A DNA stretch of 64,000 bases, taken from NCBI GenBank assembly GCA_009667805.1, contig CM019071.1, positions 50,226,693 to 50,290,692 of the forward strand, in the 5' to 3' direction. Numbering within the stretch: position 1 is the first letter of the stretch; each line of letters begins with the position of its first letter. The notes under the pieces are model-generated. The model was not told the DNA's origin and made no database searches. It saw nothing but the letters and a program-made list of their open reading frames with translations. Origin of the DNA: Leptobrachium leishanense (Eukaryota > Chordata > Amphibia > Anura > Megophryidae). Below are positions 1 through 10,073 of the stretch, piece by piece. The translations under genes and the position numbers were made by a program.

Positions 1-166
1 TATCCCAGGCATGGGCGTCCGCAGAAATTTTTCCGGGGGGGGGTAAAATTTTAATGGCATCCATATTCTGCCGTTTTGACAATGTCATGAAAGGGACAGT
101 CATAAAATAAAGTGTATTAATACAAAGGCTGCGAAACATGATGCAAGTCTAATCTATACTATAATA
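1..166. other. Unassigned flank
   Basis: I see no gene here. Bases 10-25 (ATGGGCGTCCGCAG) followed by a G run resemble, in inverse orientation, the segment near 2840-2880, so both are probably pieces of one interspersed repeat that I cannot name. Confidence 0.4.
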
Positions 167-576
167 GAGTAAGGCTTGGCGTGTCCGTCGCCAAGCCTTA
201 CTCTGCGCATGCGCGCGCAACCAGCAGCGGTTGGTTGCGCGCGCATGCAACCGCCGCGGCACGAGCCGGCTGTGCGCTCGCCGCGGCGGTTACAAGATGC
301 ACACAGCAGCCGGGTAGAGGCTGCGCTCGCAGCCTCTACCCGGCTGCCGTGCGCATCCAACCCCCGAGCGGCGAAGGGAAAGGTCCCTCGCTTCCGCTCT
401 TTGAAGGACCCAAGCCGCGGTCACGTGGGAGTCCCACGTGACCGCGGCTTGGGTCCTTCAACGAGTGGAAGCGGGGAAACTTTCACTTCCCCGGCGCCGC
501 TCGGAAAGGTAAGTATGCCGGAGCTCATGGGGCGGCTGTCCGAATGCCGATAAAGCATTCGAACAGCCGCCCCATG
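167..576. repeat. Chain of six adjacent foldback hairpins
   Basis: Six inverted repeats sit side by side, each with different arms. Arms are 167-181/189-203 (15 bp perfect), 207-222/233-248 (16 bp), 249-260/280-291 (12 bp), 306-325/328-347 (20 bp perfect, 2-nt loop), 401-430/432-461 (30 bp perfect, 1-nt loop) and 526-547/555-576 (22 bp, one mismatch). The fifth continues outward imperfectly to about 364 and 506. The stretch is GC-rich, unlike its flanks. I cannot assign it to a known transposon; a composite foldback element or repeated snap-back synthesis are both possible. Confidence 0.85.
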
Positions 577-605
577 TCTGGTCTGGGGTCTGAGCTGGGG
601 CATAT

Positions 606-1662
606 ATCCATGAGAGCTTGGGGGGGGCAATATCCACGAGCTGGGGGGCAATATCCAGGAGCTGGGGGGCAATATCCACGAGCTGGGGGCCAATATCCAG
701 GAGCTGGGGGCCAATATCCAGGAGCTGGGGGGCAATATCCAGGAGCTGGGGACAATATCCATGAGCTGGGGTGCAGTATCCATGAGCTGGGGTGCAGTAT
801 CCAGGAGCTGGGGGACAGTATCCATGAGCTGGGGGACAGTATCCATGAGCTGGGGTGCAGTATCCATGAGCTGGGGGGCAGTATCCATGAGCTGGGGGGC
901 AGTATCCATGAGCTGGGGGGCAGTATCCAGGAGCTGGGGGGCAGTATCCAGGAGCTGGGGGGCAGTATCCATGAGCTGGGGGACAGTATCCAGGAGCTGG
1001 GGACAGTATCCAGGAGCTGGGGACAGTATCCATGAGCTGGGGGGCAGTATCCAGGAGCTGGGGGGCAGTATCCAGGAGCTGGGGGACAGTATCCAGGAGC
1101 TGGGGGACAGTATCCATGAGCTGGGGGGCAGTATCCAGGAGCTGGGGGGCAGTATCCAGGAGCTGGGGGGCAGTATCCAGGAGCTGGGGGACAGTATCCA
1201 GGAGCTGGGGGACAGTATCCATGAGCTGGGGAGCAGTATCCAGGAGCTGGGGGGCAGTATCCATGAGCTGGGGGCAGTATCCATGAGCTGGGGGCAGTAT
1301 CCATGAGCTGGGGACAATATCCAGGAGCTGGGGTGCAGTATCCATGAGCTGGGGGCAGTATCCATGAGCTGGGGGCAGTATCCATGAGCTGGGGACAATA
1401 TCCATGAGCTGGGGGCAATATCCAGGAGCTGGGGGGCAATATCCAGGAGCTGGGGGGCAATATCCATGAGCTGGGGCAATATCCAGGAGCTGGGACAGTA
1501 TCCAGGAGCTGGAGCAATATCCACAAGCTGGGGCAGTATCCACGAGCTGGGGCAATATCCACGAGCTGGGACAGTATCCACGAGCTGGGGCAGTATCCAC
1601 GAGCTGGGGCAATATCCACGTGCTGGGGCATATATCCATGAGCTGGGGCAGTATATCCACAA
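606..1662. repeat. 21-bp minisatellite, about 50 copies
   Basis: The tandem unit is GAGCTGGGGGGCAGTATCCA plus T or G, 21 bp, with 19-22 bp variants at the edges. Copies differ mainly at one GA/GG position, CAGTAT versus CAATAT, and CCAT/CCAG/CCAC. Because 21 is a multiple of three, several frames stay open on both strands and give seven-residue repeats. I treat these as artefacts, not genes. One strand is strongly G-rich. Confidence 0.95.
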
Positions 1663-1895
1663 TAGACTGCCCTCTGGGCAGGCTTTCCACCTTGTAGAAG
1701 AATAAAGGTGTAAGCGTCTGATCAGAGTGTTGCATTTTCTAGTCTGTTATTGCCATTCAATGCACCGAACTAGTCACACACCCAGGATCAAGGCACTAAG
1801 GGAAGTGTTTTTTAAGGCCATCTCTGTATACACAAACCATGACCCCCCCCCACACACAGATACTGACACACACCAGGCTCCCCACTATAAATATA
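1663..1895. other. Unassigned spacer
   Basis: There is no supported gene here. It contains a short polyC/CA-rich run near 1842-1860 and no recognisable element. Confidence 0.5.
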
Positions 1896-2578
1896 TGGTC
1901 CCCTCTCCTCTTAGGACCCTGCTCCAGAGTTTACAATCTAAGAGGAGAGGGGACCCTGCCCCAGAATTTACAATCCGAGAGGAGAATGGATCCTGCTCCA
2001 GAGCTTACAATCTAAAAAGAGAGCGATTGTAAGCTCTGGAGCAGGGTCCGTTCTCCTCTTAGATTGTAAGCTCTGGGGCAGGGTCCACTCTCCTCTTAGA
2101 TTGTAAGCTCTGGGGCAGGGTCCACTCTCCTCTTAGATTGTAAGCTCTGGGGCAGGGTCCCCTCTCCTCTTAGATTGTAAACTCTGGGGCAGGGTCCATT
2201 CTCCTCTTAGATTGTAAGCTCTGGAGCAGGGTCCTAAAAGGAGAGTGGTCCCTGCCCCAGAGCTTACAATCTAAGAGGAGAACGGACCCTGCTCCAGAGT
2301 TTACAATCTAAAAGGAGAGAGATTGTAAGCTCTGGAGCAGGGTCCGTTCTCCTCTTAGATTGTAAACTCTGGGGCAGGGTCCCCTCTCCTCTTAGATTGT
2401 AAATTCTGGAGCAGGGTCCACTCTCCTCTTAGATTGTAAGCTCTGGAGCAGTGTCCTAAGAGGGGATCCTGCTCCAGGGCCTACAATCTAAGAGGAGAAA
2501 GGACCCTGCTCCAGAGCTTACAATCTTTCTCCTCTTAGCAGGGTCCCCTCTACTCATAGATTGTAAACTCTGTAAACG
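1896..2578. repeat. 37-bp repeat array in mixed orientation
   Basis: A unit of about 37 bp (TTAGATTGTAAGCTCTGG, then a GCAGGGTCC core and CTCTCCTC) recurs roughly 18 times. Runs of direct copies (for example 2060-2240 and 2345-2455) alternate with inverted copies (1910-2025, 2235-2320, 2455-2545), so the array has several potential hairpins. The core resembles a short interspersed motif common in tetrapod genomes, here amplified locally; that family link is from memory. Confidence 0.85.
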
Positions 2579-2880
2579 CTCATAAATAAAGACACTGGCA
2601 TCAAGCTTAATAAAAAAGTATTTGACAATCATTACCTTTTTTTCCTGTGGCCCATAGTAGCAGCTGCATCTCATCCCTGCCTCTCCCAGCATGCAAAGTG
2701 AGGGAGAGCACGTGGTGAATTGGAGGTGGAGTGGGGATGTGATGCTGGTGCAGCCTAGTGGAGAGCCCAGGAACTGCAGCGTAAGAATAAATTATCATAA
2801 TTTAAGCCTGTTGATGGGGGGGGGCGAGTACCCCCCCTTGCCCTATGCTGTGGACGCCCATGATCCCAGGACTGAAAAGC
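2579..2880. other. Unassigned; repeat remnant at right edge
   Basis: I find no gene. The segment near 2810-2880 contains a run of G, its complementary run of C and GGCGTCC(A/G)C, echoing the first 45 bases of the window in opposite orientation. This marks the point where the neighbouring BEL/Pao sequence is cut off. Confidence 0.4.
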
Positions 2881-2889
2881 ATTTAATTT

Positions 2890-3850
2890 ATCTTGGTCGT
2901 CATGTTGTCATTTGTTGCTGTTCAATTTTTGCTTCACTTTGTAATGGTGTGGGCATGGTTCAAGATAGGTGTTTCGACCATTTGGCAAGATATTTGTTTT
3001 GTAGGAAGCAATCTTGGTAGACACCTTCATTTCCTTTATACAAACATTGTCTATGATAACCCAACCTAGATCAAGGCGTTGAGCGAATGGAGCATCATGT
3101 GGACCATTAATTTGTTGCCGTACCTTATGTACTCTTATTATATCTCTGCCCAGGATAATTAGGATATTTGCATTCTTGTCAAGGGCTGGAATTTCGTTAG
3201 CTATAGCCTTCAGATGAGGATGGTGTAGGGCAGCTTCTGGCGTAGGGATCTCTTGCTTGTTAGATGGGATCTGGTTGCGTTCATGAAGAGTGGGTAATTC
3301 CAGATTGCCACCAAGAGAAGCTACTATGGCTCTTCTTCCAGAGACCTCTGTAATGCCACTACATGTACCTAAAGTATAAAGGGTAGGAATCTCCTTTTAT
3401 TTTGAAAAGATCGAAGCGTTCCGTTCTTGCGAGGGACCGATTGCTCTGATCGTCCAGGATGGCGTATACTTTAGCAGACTTTCCTGGGTGATCTTTGTGA
3501 TATATGTTAACTAAGCATATTTTAGCACAAGACTTGTCGCAAAGATCTTCACCGCATACTGCTGTACAAGAAGAGGACACTATGATAACTTCCTGATCTG
3601 TAGTCTCCCCGCCGTGCATTAACCCAGGAGGGGAGTCTGTTGACATTGCAGGCATGTACTGAGATGGATGTAGCGCCTGCACGTGATCCACACTATCGCA
3701 TTCTATGCACTTGATAGGAAATTTGCAGTCTTTGGCAAAGAAGCACAACATATGAAACCTACACCATATGCCTTTAGGAGCTCCTTGTGCTCTTGGAGTG
3801 GTTTCTTTTTAAAGCCGATGCACTTTTTGAGGGGATGTGGCTTCTTATGA
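2890..3850 (-). pseudogene. BEL/Pao zinc knuckle and DUF1758 protease
   Basis: The minus strand from about 3850 to 2890 encodes the Gag-Pol junction of BEL copy 1. A Cys/His segment (C-x2-C then H, near 3690-3740) precedes a retropepsin-like DUF1758 domain. The protease active-site region reads AILDDQSNRSLA, which has the DDQSN form seen in BEL/Pao instead of the DTG/DSG of other retroelements. Downstream, in a shifted frame, are IPALDKNANILIILGRDI and LDLGWVI, the second half of the domain. At least two frame changes are needed. Homology ends at about 2885, before any reverse transcriptase motif. Confidence 0.7.
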
Positions 3851-4149
3851 ATAGGAAAAAGGCCTAAGTTAGGATCCTCAATCTTTTCACCTGGTTTGCG
3901 GTCAGCAGGAAATGAGGTAGGAGGGTGGAGGACATTAGTCTTCTTCACTGATACTGGACCCCTGCTGCCTCTGTGGTTGAAGTGCGAGTTGTCGGACAAC
4001 TGAGGAAGGACGCCCGAAGCGTGGAACTCGTAGTAGAAAAAACTGGGGTCATTCTTTGTTTCTGCAATGTCCCTTATGAACTCTCAAAAGTAGGAGAAAT
4101 GTGGAAAGGAGATATGGTTCACTCTTTTATACTTTGCCCCAAGTGCAGT

Positions 4150-5039
4150 TCATTTTTCCTGGATATTGTATGGCAGCTTGATAACTATTGGGTTTACCCC
4201 ACGAGCAGTGTCCAGGTAGCTGAGGCCAGGTAGGAAAGTGTCTGTCTTGGCCAGCTGCAGCTCCCAGAGAAGATCACTGAGTTCCAAGTATTTCTGATTA
4301 TCCTTGTCGGAAATCTTTGGGAAACAATGCAGGCGATTCAACAGCGCGTTCTCTATAGCTTCAGGGCTGCCGTAGCTTTGATCAAGTCTTTGCCAAGCAG
4401 CGTCGAGGCTCGACATTGGATTATTGATGTGGACAGCTCTGAGTCTCTTGACACGTTCTGTAGACTGTGGACCAAGCCATCTGATCAGCAGGTCCAGTTC
4501 CTCAGCAGGAGTAATGCCTAGATTATTAATTGCAGTTCTAAAGGCAGTGGCACCCTTCCAGCTTCTGTAGTTTTCAGCCTGGTCATCAAAGTTCGAAAGG
4601 CTTGTCTTGGTGAGTCCACGGCGAGCCATGTATCTAGCAAACTCAGACAGGTCTGTTTTCTCTGACTTTGGGCAGGGAAATGAAGTTTGAAAGGCATTTG
4701 CTGTATTCTGATTAAGCGACATAGGGTAGTATGCGGTTGCATCTGTATTTAGCCCTGGAGTCGGTTTAACGTCCATAGACTCAGGCAGGCATGGTTTTAT
4801 AGCTGTATGGTTGCTAGGATTTTGATGAATTGCTGGAGGGTAGAATTGCTTCTGAGAGTTCATGCATTGGGATTGCTGTTGCACTAGGGCGTGTGAAGAA
4901 AGCTCAAGGTCGTTAGCTAGTAGAGTATTGTACTGACCTTGCATGCAGGGTACTGCTACAGAGTCTTTTCCCTGTTTTGGAAGGTTGTCACAACTGTCAG
5001 GAACATTTGATGTTATGAGAGAGTCACCGTTTTGCTTTA
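4150..5039 (-). pseudogene. BEL/Pao Gag, DUF1759-like domain
   Basis: This is the middle of Gag in BEL copy 1, open for nearly 300 codons. A Gln/Asn/Pro-rich linker is followed by a DUF1759-like domain with the family pattern FDDQAENYRSWK, then AEELDLLIRWLGPQS and AWQRLDQSYGSPEAIENALL. This domain is the capsid-like assembly module of BEL/Pao Gag. The frame stops at 4150 and coding continues in other frames, so the product would be truncated. The element is antisense to the putative host exons at 9-20 kb. Confidence 0.75.
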
Positions 5040-5729
5040 GTACATAGTCTCTGGTGCGTTTAGTGGAATCTTCTCATCCACGTTGCATAAGCTGATGCTG
5101 TCTCTTTCACTTCCCCCGGCAGCCTGCTCTAGGATTTTTAATGTTGCTAAAGCTGTCGAGTGCTCACACTGTTTCTCTAGGGCTTCTATTTCCGCTCTTT
5201 TGCAAGCTTCTTCCGTTTCTATAGCTGCTTTCTTGCGAGCGGTGTCCATTTCCATTTCTGCTTTCCTTTCTGCTTCTTCACGAGCGGCGTCCGTCTCCAT
5301 CTCTGATTTCCTTTTCGCAAAAGCCACTTGTATTTTTGTAGTCTCTGCATTTGCCCGGGCTTGAATAAGCTGCAGACTAATTGATGAACTCTTTGAATAT
5401 TGTGAGGATTTTGACCTTGAGAGACGTGAGCTATTTGAATGCTTGCTATATGCTGAAATGTGAGAAGCAGTCTCCTGGGCAATTCTCTCTTCCGCCTTTA
5501 CTGGATGATGTACTAAATTGTCTCTTTCTACATTAAGACATTTTAATTCATCTATTTCTTGTAAAGCCTGTTCAGAATTTATCTTCTCTAAATTAGAGAC
5601 ATAAATGTGACAGTGGGCAAGATATTGAGCATGAGCTGTAGAAAGCTGTCCTAATATTTCTTTTAGTTTGGAAGCGTCACAAATAGGTTGTGTGATGGTT
5701 GTGAGGGTTTGACTCCATTAATATGTCAG
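5037..5729 (-). pseudogene. BEL/Pao Gag N-terminal coiled-coil region
   Basis: This is the start of Gag of BEL copy 1. The frame is open from about 5729 to the stop at 5037. It begins with a helical segment, then a Ser-rich stretch, then a long charged helix with Glu/Arg/Ala heptads (residues such as AREEAERKAEMEMDTARKKA), ending before ETMY. Long coiled coils N-terminal to DUF1759 are typical of vertebrate BEL Gag. An in-frame stop lies just upstream and the nearest ATG (about 5720) is in another frame, so the true start is unclear or the 5' end has decayed. It is separated from the next Gag segment by a frameshift. Confidence 0.6.
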
Positions 5730-5760
5730 GGATATATTAATTATGATGTGTATTTTTCTT

Positions 5761-7300
5761 TTTTTAGGTATATATATACGTATATATATTTTCGACAGTG
5801 CCTCCAATACCAATGGTATAATTTGGTTATTTACCCTTAAGATAAGGATTAATAACCAATCAATGAATATACGTTTTAACAAATATACAGTGCGTTATCC
5901 CGAGTTCTTTTGATGCTATCTAGATATTTTTAGACACAATAAAATCACTAAAGATGATATGAGACTGCGTAACGTTAAAACAATTCAAATCAGAATGTAA
6001 TCACACGTCAAGTTTCATACAATCATATATTATCAACTGATTAGCAAGATAAAAATTAAAAGTAATTATAGATCGTGATTAGTAGCAATACTGCGACACG
6101 CAATAATCTAGTGGACAAACAGTTGAGGTTTATAGGCCGCACCCCACATGTGCACGCATCAGTTCTTAAACTCCAAGTTCTATTCTATTCACTTAAACTT
6201 TTCCCATTATAAACCAATCTTCAACCTGGCTAAAAAACACTCAGTTACTGAGCATCACCTGCAACACAATTTATTATTGTGGGGGCCTATTCACTAAATG
6301 CAACTTCCTTCAGGGAGATACATAACACACTCGATAGGTAGACTATCTCTTCCACAGATCAATCACAGCACTTCATTCAATATACGTTAACCCAACACTT
6401 CCTATTGACTTACATGCATTCAGTCGAAAAGGCTGCAAGATGTATATGAAAGGGGCTATGTTCGTTTTACTAATGGATCAGATGGCACTTGATATATAAA
6501 AACTATTTCTCAGTTCCAGCGTATCTCACTATGGGCACACAACTGATTTTTAGATGTCCATATCCAGTATTCTTGGAATATAAATAATTTCACTAAATTA
6601 TGGCGCAACAAGGCCGCCGTAATAGTTTCTTCCTCTTGCGCTCGTCTGCAGTAGAGCGGAAAGGCTGATACTATTCTACTGTTTAGGCTCAAAAGCAAAA
6701 TGATTCATTGATATTCTTTAATTTGTGATGGACATTTAAAGTAAGGACTATGCAATTAGGAAAGTAGATTCAAGTTATTCAGTTATACTTTACCATCTGG
6801 TAGTGAAGATAGAATGGTGTAAGATTAGGGTGTGGTCGTGTCTTATTGGAGTGGCTGATGGTATCTGCCCTTTCTCTCCTCCAAGTGTCCCTCAGGTCTC
6901 TCCCCAAGCTTTCTTTCAGGGTCTCTTTTTCTCTCTGAGTACCCCCTCTATATAGTGGTTTCCCGCCCAGTTTTAGCTCTAGCCCATCACTATGTGGCCT
7001 CATTTGATTGGAGGATATATATATTCATTAATCCCAGGGGTCTGTCCAGCTGTTATATTACATGGCCAGCAGATGGCGCTCTCAGATCAACCACCAACCT
7101 TCTACAGGAAATTAATTTATGTATGTGGCCAATTTTTAATGGTTTGAGGGTCATTTTATACTATATCCGGGGACTCCATGGGTTTATTTAACAATATCAA
7201 TATTATTGCTATTGTCGAATCGCCGGCATATTTCGCTGCGGGGTGCATGCATCTCCTACACCCCTTATTTATATCCAGAGATATGTATATGAGATGATTC
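5761..7300 (-). other. AT-rich region, possible 5' LTR of BEL copy 1
   Basis: I find no coding evidence. The position just beyond Gag is where a 5' LTR and leader should be. A TATA-like CTATATAGAGG reads on the minus strand near 6940-6952, after a GC-rich GGGCGGG, which could be a promoter. A TGGTATTGGAGGC string near 5805-5818 (minus) could be a primer site. No second LTR exists in the window to confirm the borders. Confidence 0.25.
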
Positions 7301-8874
7301 TGCAGACAGGCATTCATTCATTCGTGATATTTTCATTAACATTCATTCAGAATTAACCGCTTTAATCTGTTTTATAAATGTAAATACACGAGACATTTGT
7401 GACGTAATAGTTAATTTCATGGGGTAGGGGTTCTATCTCTTATCAAAGATCAATCCCATGGTTATCTATTATAACTTACCACATACATTAAATATTCAAA
7501 TACCATACAGTGTAAAAGATCACATCGCCTATAGTATAGTATTACTAACTGGTTATGCAGGTAATATAGCACTGTAAAAAACAGAAAATCATTTGACATT
7601 TTCTGTTTTTTTTTATTCTACAGGTTATGCAATCCAGTGTCCAAGGTCTATATGGCTCAAGAGTTTAGATCTGACCAAATAAACACAATGCCCTGGAACA
7701 CATACACTAGGTTAAACTCAGCTGCCCATTGTGTTCCTTTACTTCAAAGCACTGCGATTTACAATCTCAATTCTTATTACAACCAGAATTAATTAGGACA
7801 GTTTCTCAACAATGGATGTTTCTTCCCTTGTTTGCGTAAAGACAACGATTTTAGCTTGTCCATTGTCTAGGACGCATATTCTTGTTACATTTTAACCATG
7901 CAGACAAGTTGCCTGTGTGAAGCAATTCCTGGCCCCAAATTTAAACAGTCCTGCGAAATATGATGTATTATAGAAATTTCATATCTGAAATGGTCTGACA
8001 TGGTGGAGACATAACTCATCACCTGTTCCCAAAGCCATGACATTTGCTGTGATTTCTCATAGTTTATATCCATAAGTGTTTCAGTACTCTTCCATGTAGG
8101 TTTTGTATTGCGTTTGCTTCTGATTGGATTTATTTTCATTACTTCCACATCTGAAACAAGCTGTATTTCCTGTGGTGTTAGAGAGTTTCTTCTGTCTGCC
8201 ATGCTTACACAGATGAGAAGAATTACAAAAGAGCAGCAGAGTAGCTGTGGTTAACAGGCACTGTCTGTGGCATGCAGCAGTATCTGCTCTCTGGTTACTG
8301 AAGGCTGCATACAAGTGCTGGTTGCTGTAAAGCCTTTTTTTACTGCTGGTTTAGCTGCATACTTCTGCTGCAGCTGCTGTTAATGTCTTTTACTATTGCT
8401 AGCAGTGTTGTCTTTTCACTTAACAGCAGTAATGCAGACAGTATTGACTTTTTACTATTCTGTTTCCTAAGCAAAGCTGTGAGGTGTGGATGCTTTAGAC
8501 TAGCGAAGTCTGTATTTAACCAGTACTCACACAATGAGGTCAGCAGATAGCTTCAACTCAGCAAAACTGACACGTAGAAAGATGAATCCAATTGAAAGTA
8601 ATTAATGGTCAGACTGACAATCTTTGTTAGTGTACAGTTAAGCAGGTAAAAAGTCATTAATTTTGTCTAGTAGTGAGAACAGAATGGCTGCTATGTAAAA
8701 CAGGAAGTCCCTAAGAACACACTGAGCAAAGGGGTGGGAAGCTAGCTGATACAGAAGAGCTAGGGAAACCCAGAAGGGACAAACTAGCTATGAAATCAAA
8801 AGCATGTGAGCAGCAAAGGCAGATTCAACACAAAACAGAAAAATATAAAATAAATCCTAAATCATGGGGCATAA
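7301..8874. other. Unassigned AT-rich region with one hairpin
   Basis: I find no gene or recognisable element. A 14-bp perfect inverted repeat with an 8-nt loop lies at 7576-7589/7598-7611 (A-rich arm, CAGAAAAT core). Confidence 0.4.
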
Positions 8875-9008
8875 CATCCCCTTTGTTTCTCTCAGAGCTT
8901 CCTCTGTCTCATATCCCCTTTGTTTCTCTCAGAGCTTCCTCTGTCTCATATCCCCTTTGTTTCTCTCAGAGCTTCCTCTTTCTCATATCCACTTTGTTTT
9001 TCTCTCAG
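8875..9008 (+). repeat. 37-bp tandem repeat carrying splice-acceptor copies
   Basis: The unit (ATCCCCTTTG, TTTCTCTCAG, AGCTTCCTCTGTCTCAT) is present about 3.7 times. Each unit contains a pyrimidine tract ending in CTCTCAG followed by AGCT, so four potential 3' splice sites end at 8895, 8932, 8969 and 9008. The last one precedes the candidate transmembrane exon. The array appears to be a local duplication of the intron-exon boundary. Confidence 0.85.
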
Positions 9009-9113
9009 AGCTGCAGTCGAGCAGTAATATGCTGTGGATATTTATTGGTGTTGTTCTTGGTGGAGTTTTCCCCATCGCTGCTGCAGGATTTATTTTATGG
9101 AGGAAGAGATCAG
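9009..9113 (+). CDS. Candidate MHC class I-like transmembrane exon
   Basis: This 105-nt segment lies between CTCTCAG and the strong donor GTAAGAG. In the frame where the previous exon supplies one base it reads ELQSSSNMLWIFIG, then about twenty more hydrophobic or small residues, then ILWRKRSG. That is a short polar stalk, one membrane span and a basic stop-transfer, as in the transmembrane exon of MHC class I heavy chains, which is likewise a separate exon with phase-1 borders on both sides. No alpha1-alpha3 exons are visible in the window, so these would lie more than 9 kb upstream or be lost. Another type I immunoglobulin-superfamily receptor is possible. The gene assignment is inference; the splice signals and phase are seen directly. 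Confidence 0.5.
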
Positions 9114-9209
9114 GTAAGAGATTCTTTAGTTTTTTTTAATGGAGAAAATGTCACATCTGGTAATGTTAAAGCAGGGAATAGTTTGATTTTGATCTCTGCA
9201 TGCTCACAG

Positions 9210-9227
9210 GTGGAGCAATCATTGCAG
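9210..9227 (+). CDS. Candidate 18-nt micro-exon
   Basis: It is flanked by CTCACAG and GTAAGT, starts and ends in phase 1 like its neighbours, and would add GGAII-A between the membrane exon and the tail. A short exon with a consensus donor and acceptor could also be chance. Confidence 0.3.
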
Positions 9228-9338
9228 GTAAGTCAGTGTTGCAGTTGCAAATCCCCAACACTTTCCAATTTGTGCTTTTTAGGCTGAAAATGTGCAAGCA
9301 GAATTATTCTACTAACACAACATTTCATTAAGTTTCAG

Positions 9339-9365
9339 GAAAGAAAACAAATCGTGCTCAGACTA
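9339..9365 (+). CDS. Candidate cytoplasmic-tail exon
   Basis: The acceptor is TTAAGTTTCAG. In phase 1 the sequence continues the basic juxtamembrane tail as GKKTNRAQT. The only nearby donor is the weak A|GTAGGA at 9366; otherwise the frame runs on into the hammerhead-like repeat. MHC class I tails are usually split into small phase-1 exons of roughly this size, which fits but does not prove the assignment. Confidence 0.35.
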
Positions 9366-9377
9366 GTAGGACAGCAC

Positions 9378-9413
9378 CTGAAGAAGCCGCTTCTTTGTAT
9401 GGCGAAACGTGTT
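9378..9413 (+). ncRNA. Hammerhead-ribozyme-like core, degenerate
   Basis: CTGAAGA (position 7 of the hammerhead core may be any base), an extra A, a 3-bp stem GCC/GGC and then GAAAC and GTGTT recreate the hammerhead layout. The minus-strand motif at 23247-23305 has the same extra A. Stem I is poor here: only ACTA/TAGT and CAG/CTG pair, with bulges. It is probably the remnant of a Penelope-like element terminus. Confidence 0.35.
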
Positions 9414-9419
9414 CTGGTA

Positions 9420-10073
9420 GTTATATTAATATTTTGATACTGTTTTTATTTTATTAAAACGCTAATTCCATTGCTATCCTGCTGCTGATTTCTATTTGAG
9501 GTTTAGTGGTGTTTACGCCTCAATAACGCCTCATGCCCTGAAACAGGAGCCAGAGTGGGCTCTAAGAAGTGTGAGTTGGTACTTGACACCTCCTTCTTTT
9601 TATTCTATATGTTTTGTGCCGAAATACGCTAGGGGTGACCCCTGTTTCTTTGTCTTCACACTTGTTATTTAAGGATAATTGCAGAATATGATGAAGTAGC
9701 GGTTGGAAGGTGGATGGGTACCTGAGAAGTTAAAAACCTATAGGCCAAAGGCGAATATACCAGAGCTGGTTGTGGTCTCAGGATACTTTTCCTTTTTTTG
9801 ATTCAAGAGGAGGAACTATATTTAAGATTCATACATATGTATACACCATATTGTTGGGACATTCTCCTATGATTACATGCACAATGAAAAAAATTTGTTT
9901 CATTTTGGATCGTGTTTTTTTAATTAACTTCGGTGTGTTAGTTATGTTATCGTGATTCGTATTTCAGATCGATTCATTATTTGGTTTTTATTCGTTATTT
10001 CGGAATGGTGAAACAGATGATTTAATTACTGTTAGATTAGAGTTAAAAAATGAGGGTTAAAAGATATAGTAAC
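9420..10073. other. Unassigned, probable retroelement 3' remnant
   Basis: I find no gene. The AT-rich stretch following the hammerhead-like motif (to about 9660) may be the remainder of a Penelope-like terminal repeat; no coding sequence supports this. Confidence 0.3.

Larger units (their letters stand above)
2885..5760 (-). mobile_element. BEL/Pao retrotransposon copy 1, truncated
   Basis: On the minus strand, reading from 5730 down to 2885, the order is Gag coiled-coil region, DUF1759-type Gag domain, zinc-knuckle-like segment and DUF1758-type protease, the normal BEL/Pao order. Reverse transcriptase, RNase H and integrase are absent, because homology stops near 2885 where an unrelated repeat begins. 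Several frameshifts and stops separate the open segments, so it is inactive. It is diverged from the BEL-2 element at 19707-47761 and is not part of it. Confidence 0.8.

Noticed and set aside
421..1735. Long minus-strand frames of about 370-425 codons across the 21-bp repeat
   Set aside because: They are products of a period divisible by three; three overlapping frames are equally open and none has non-repetitive protein content.
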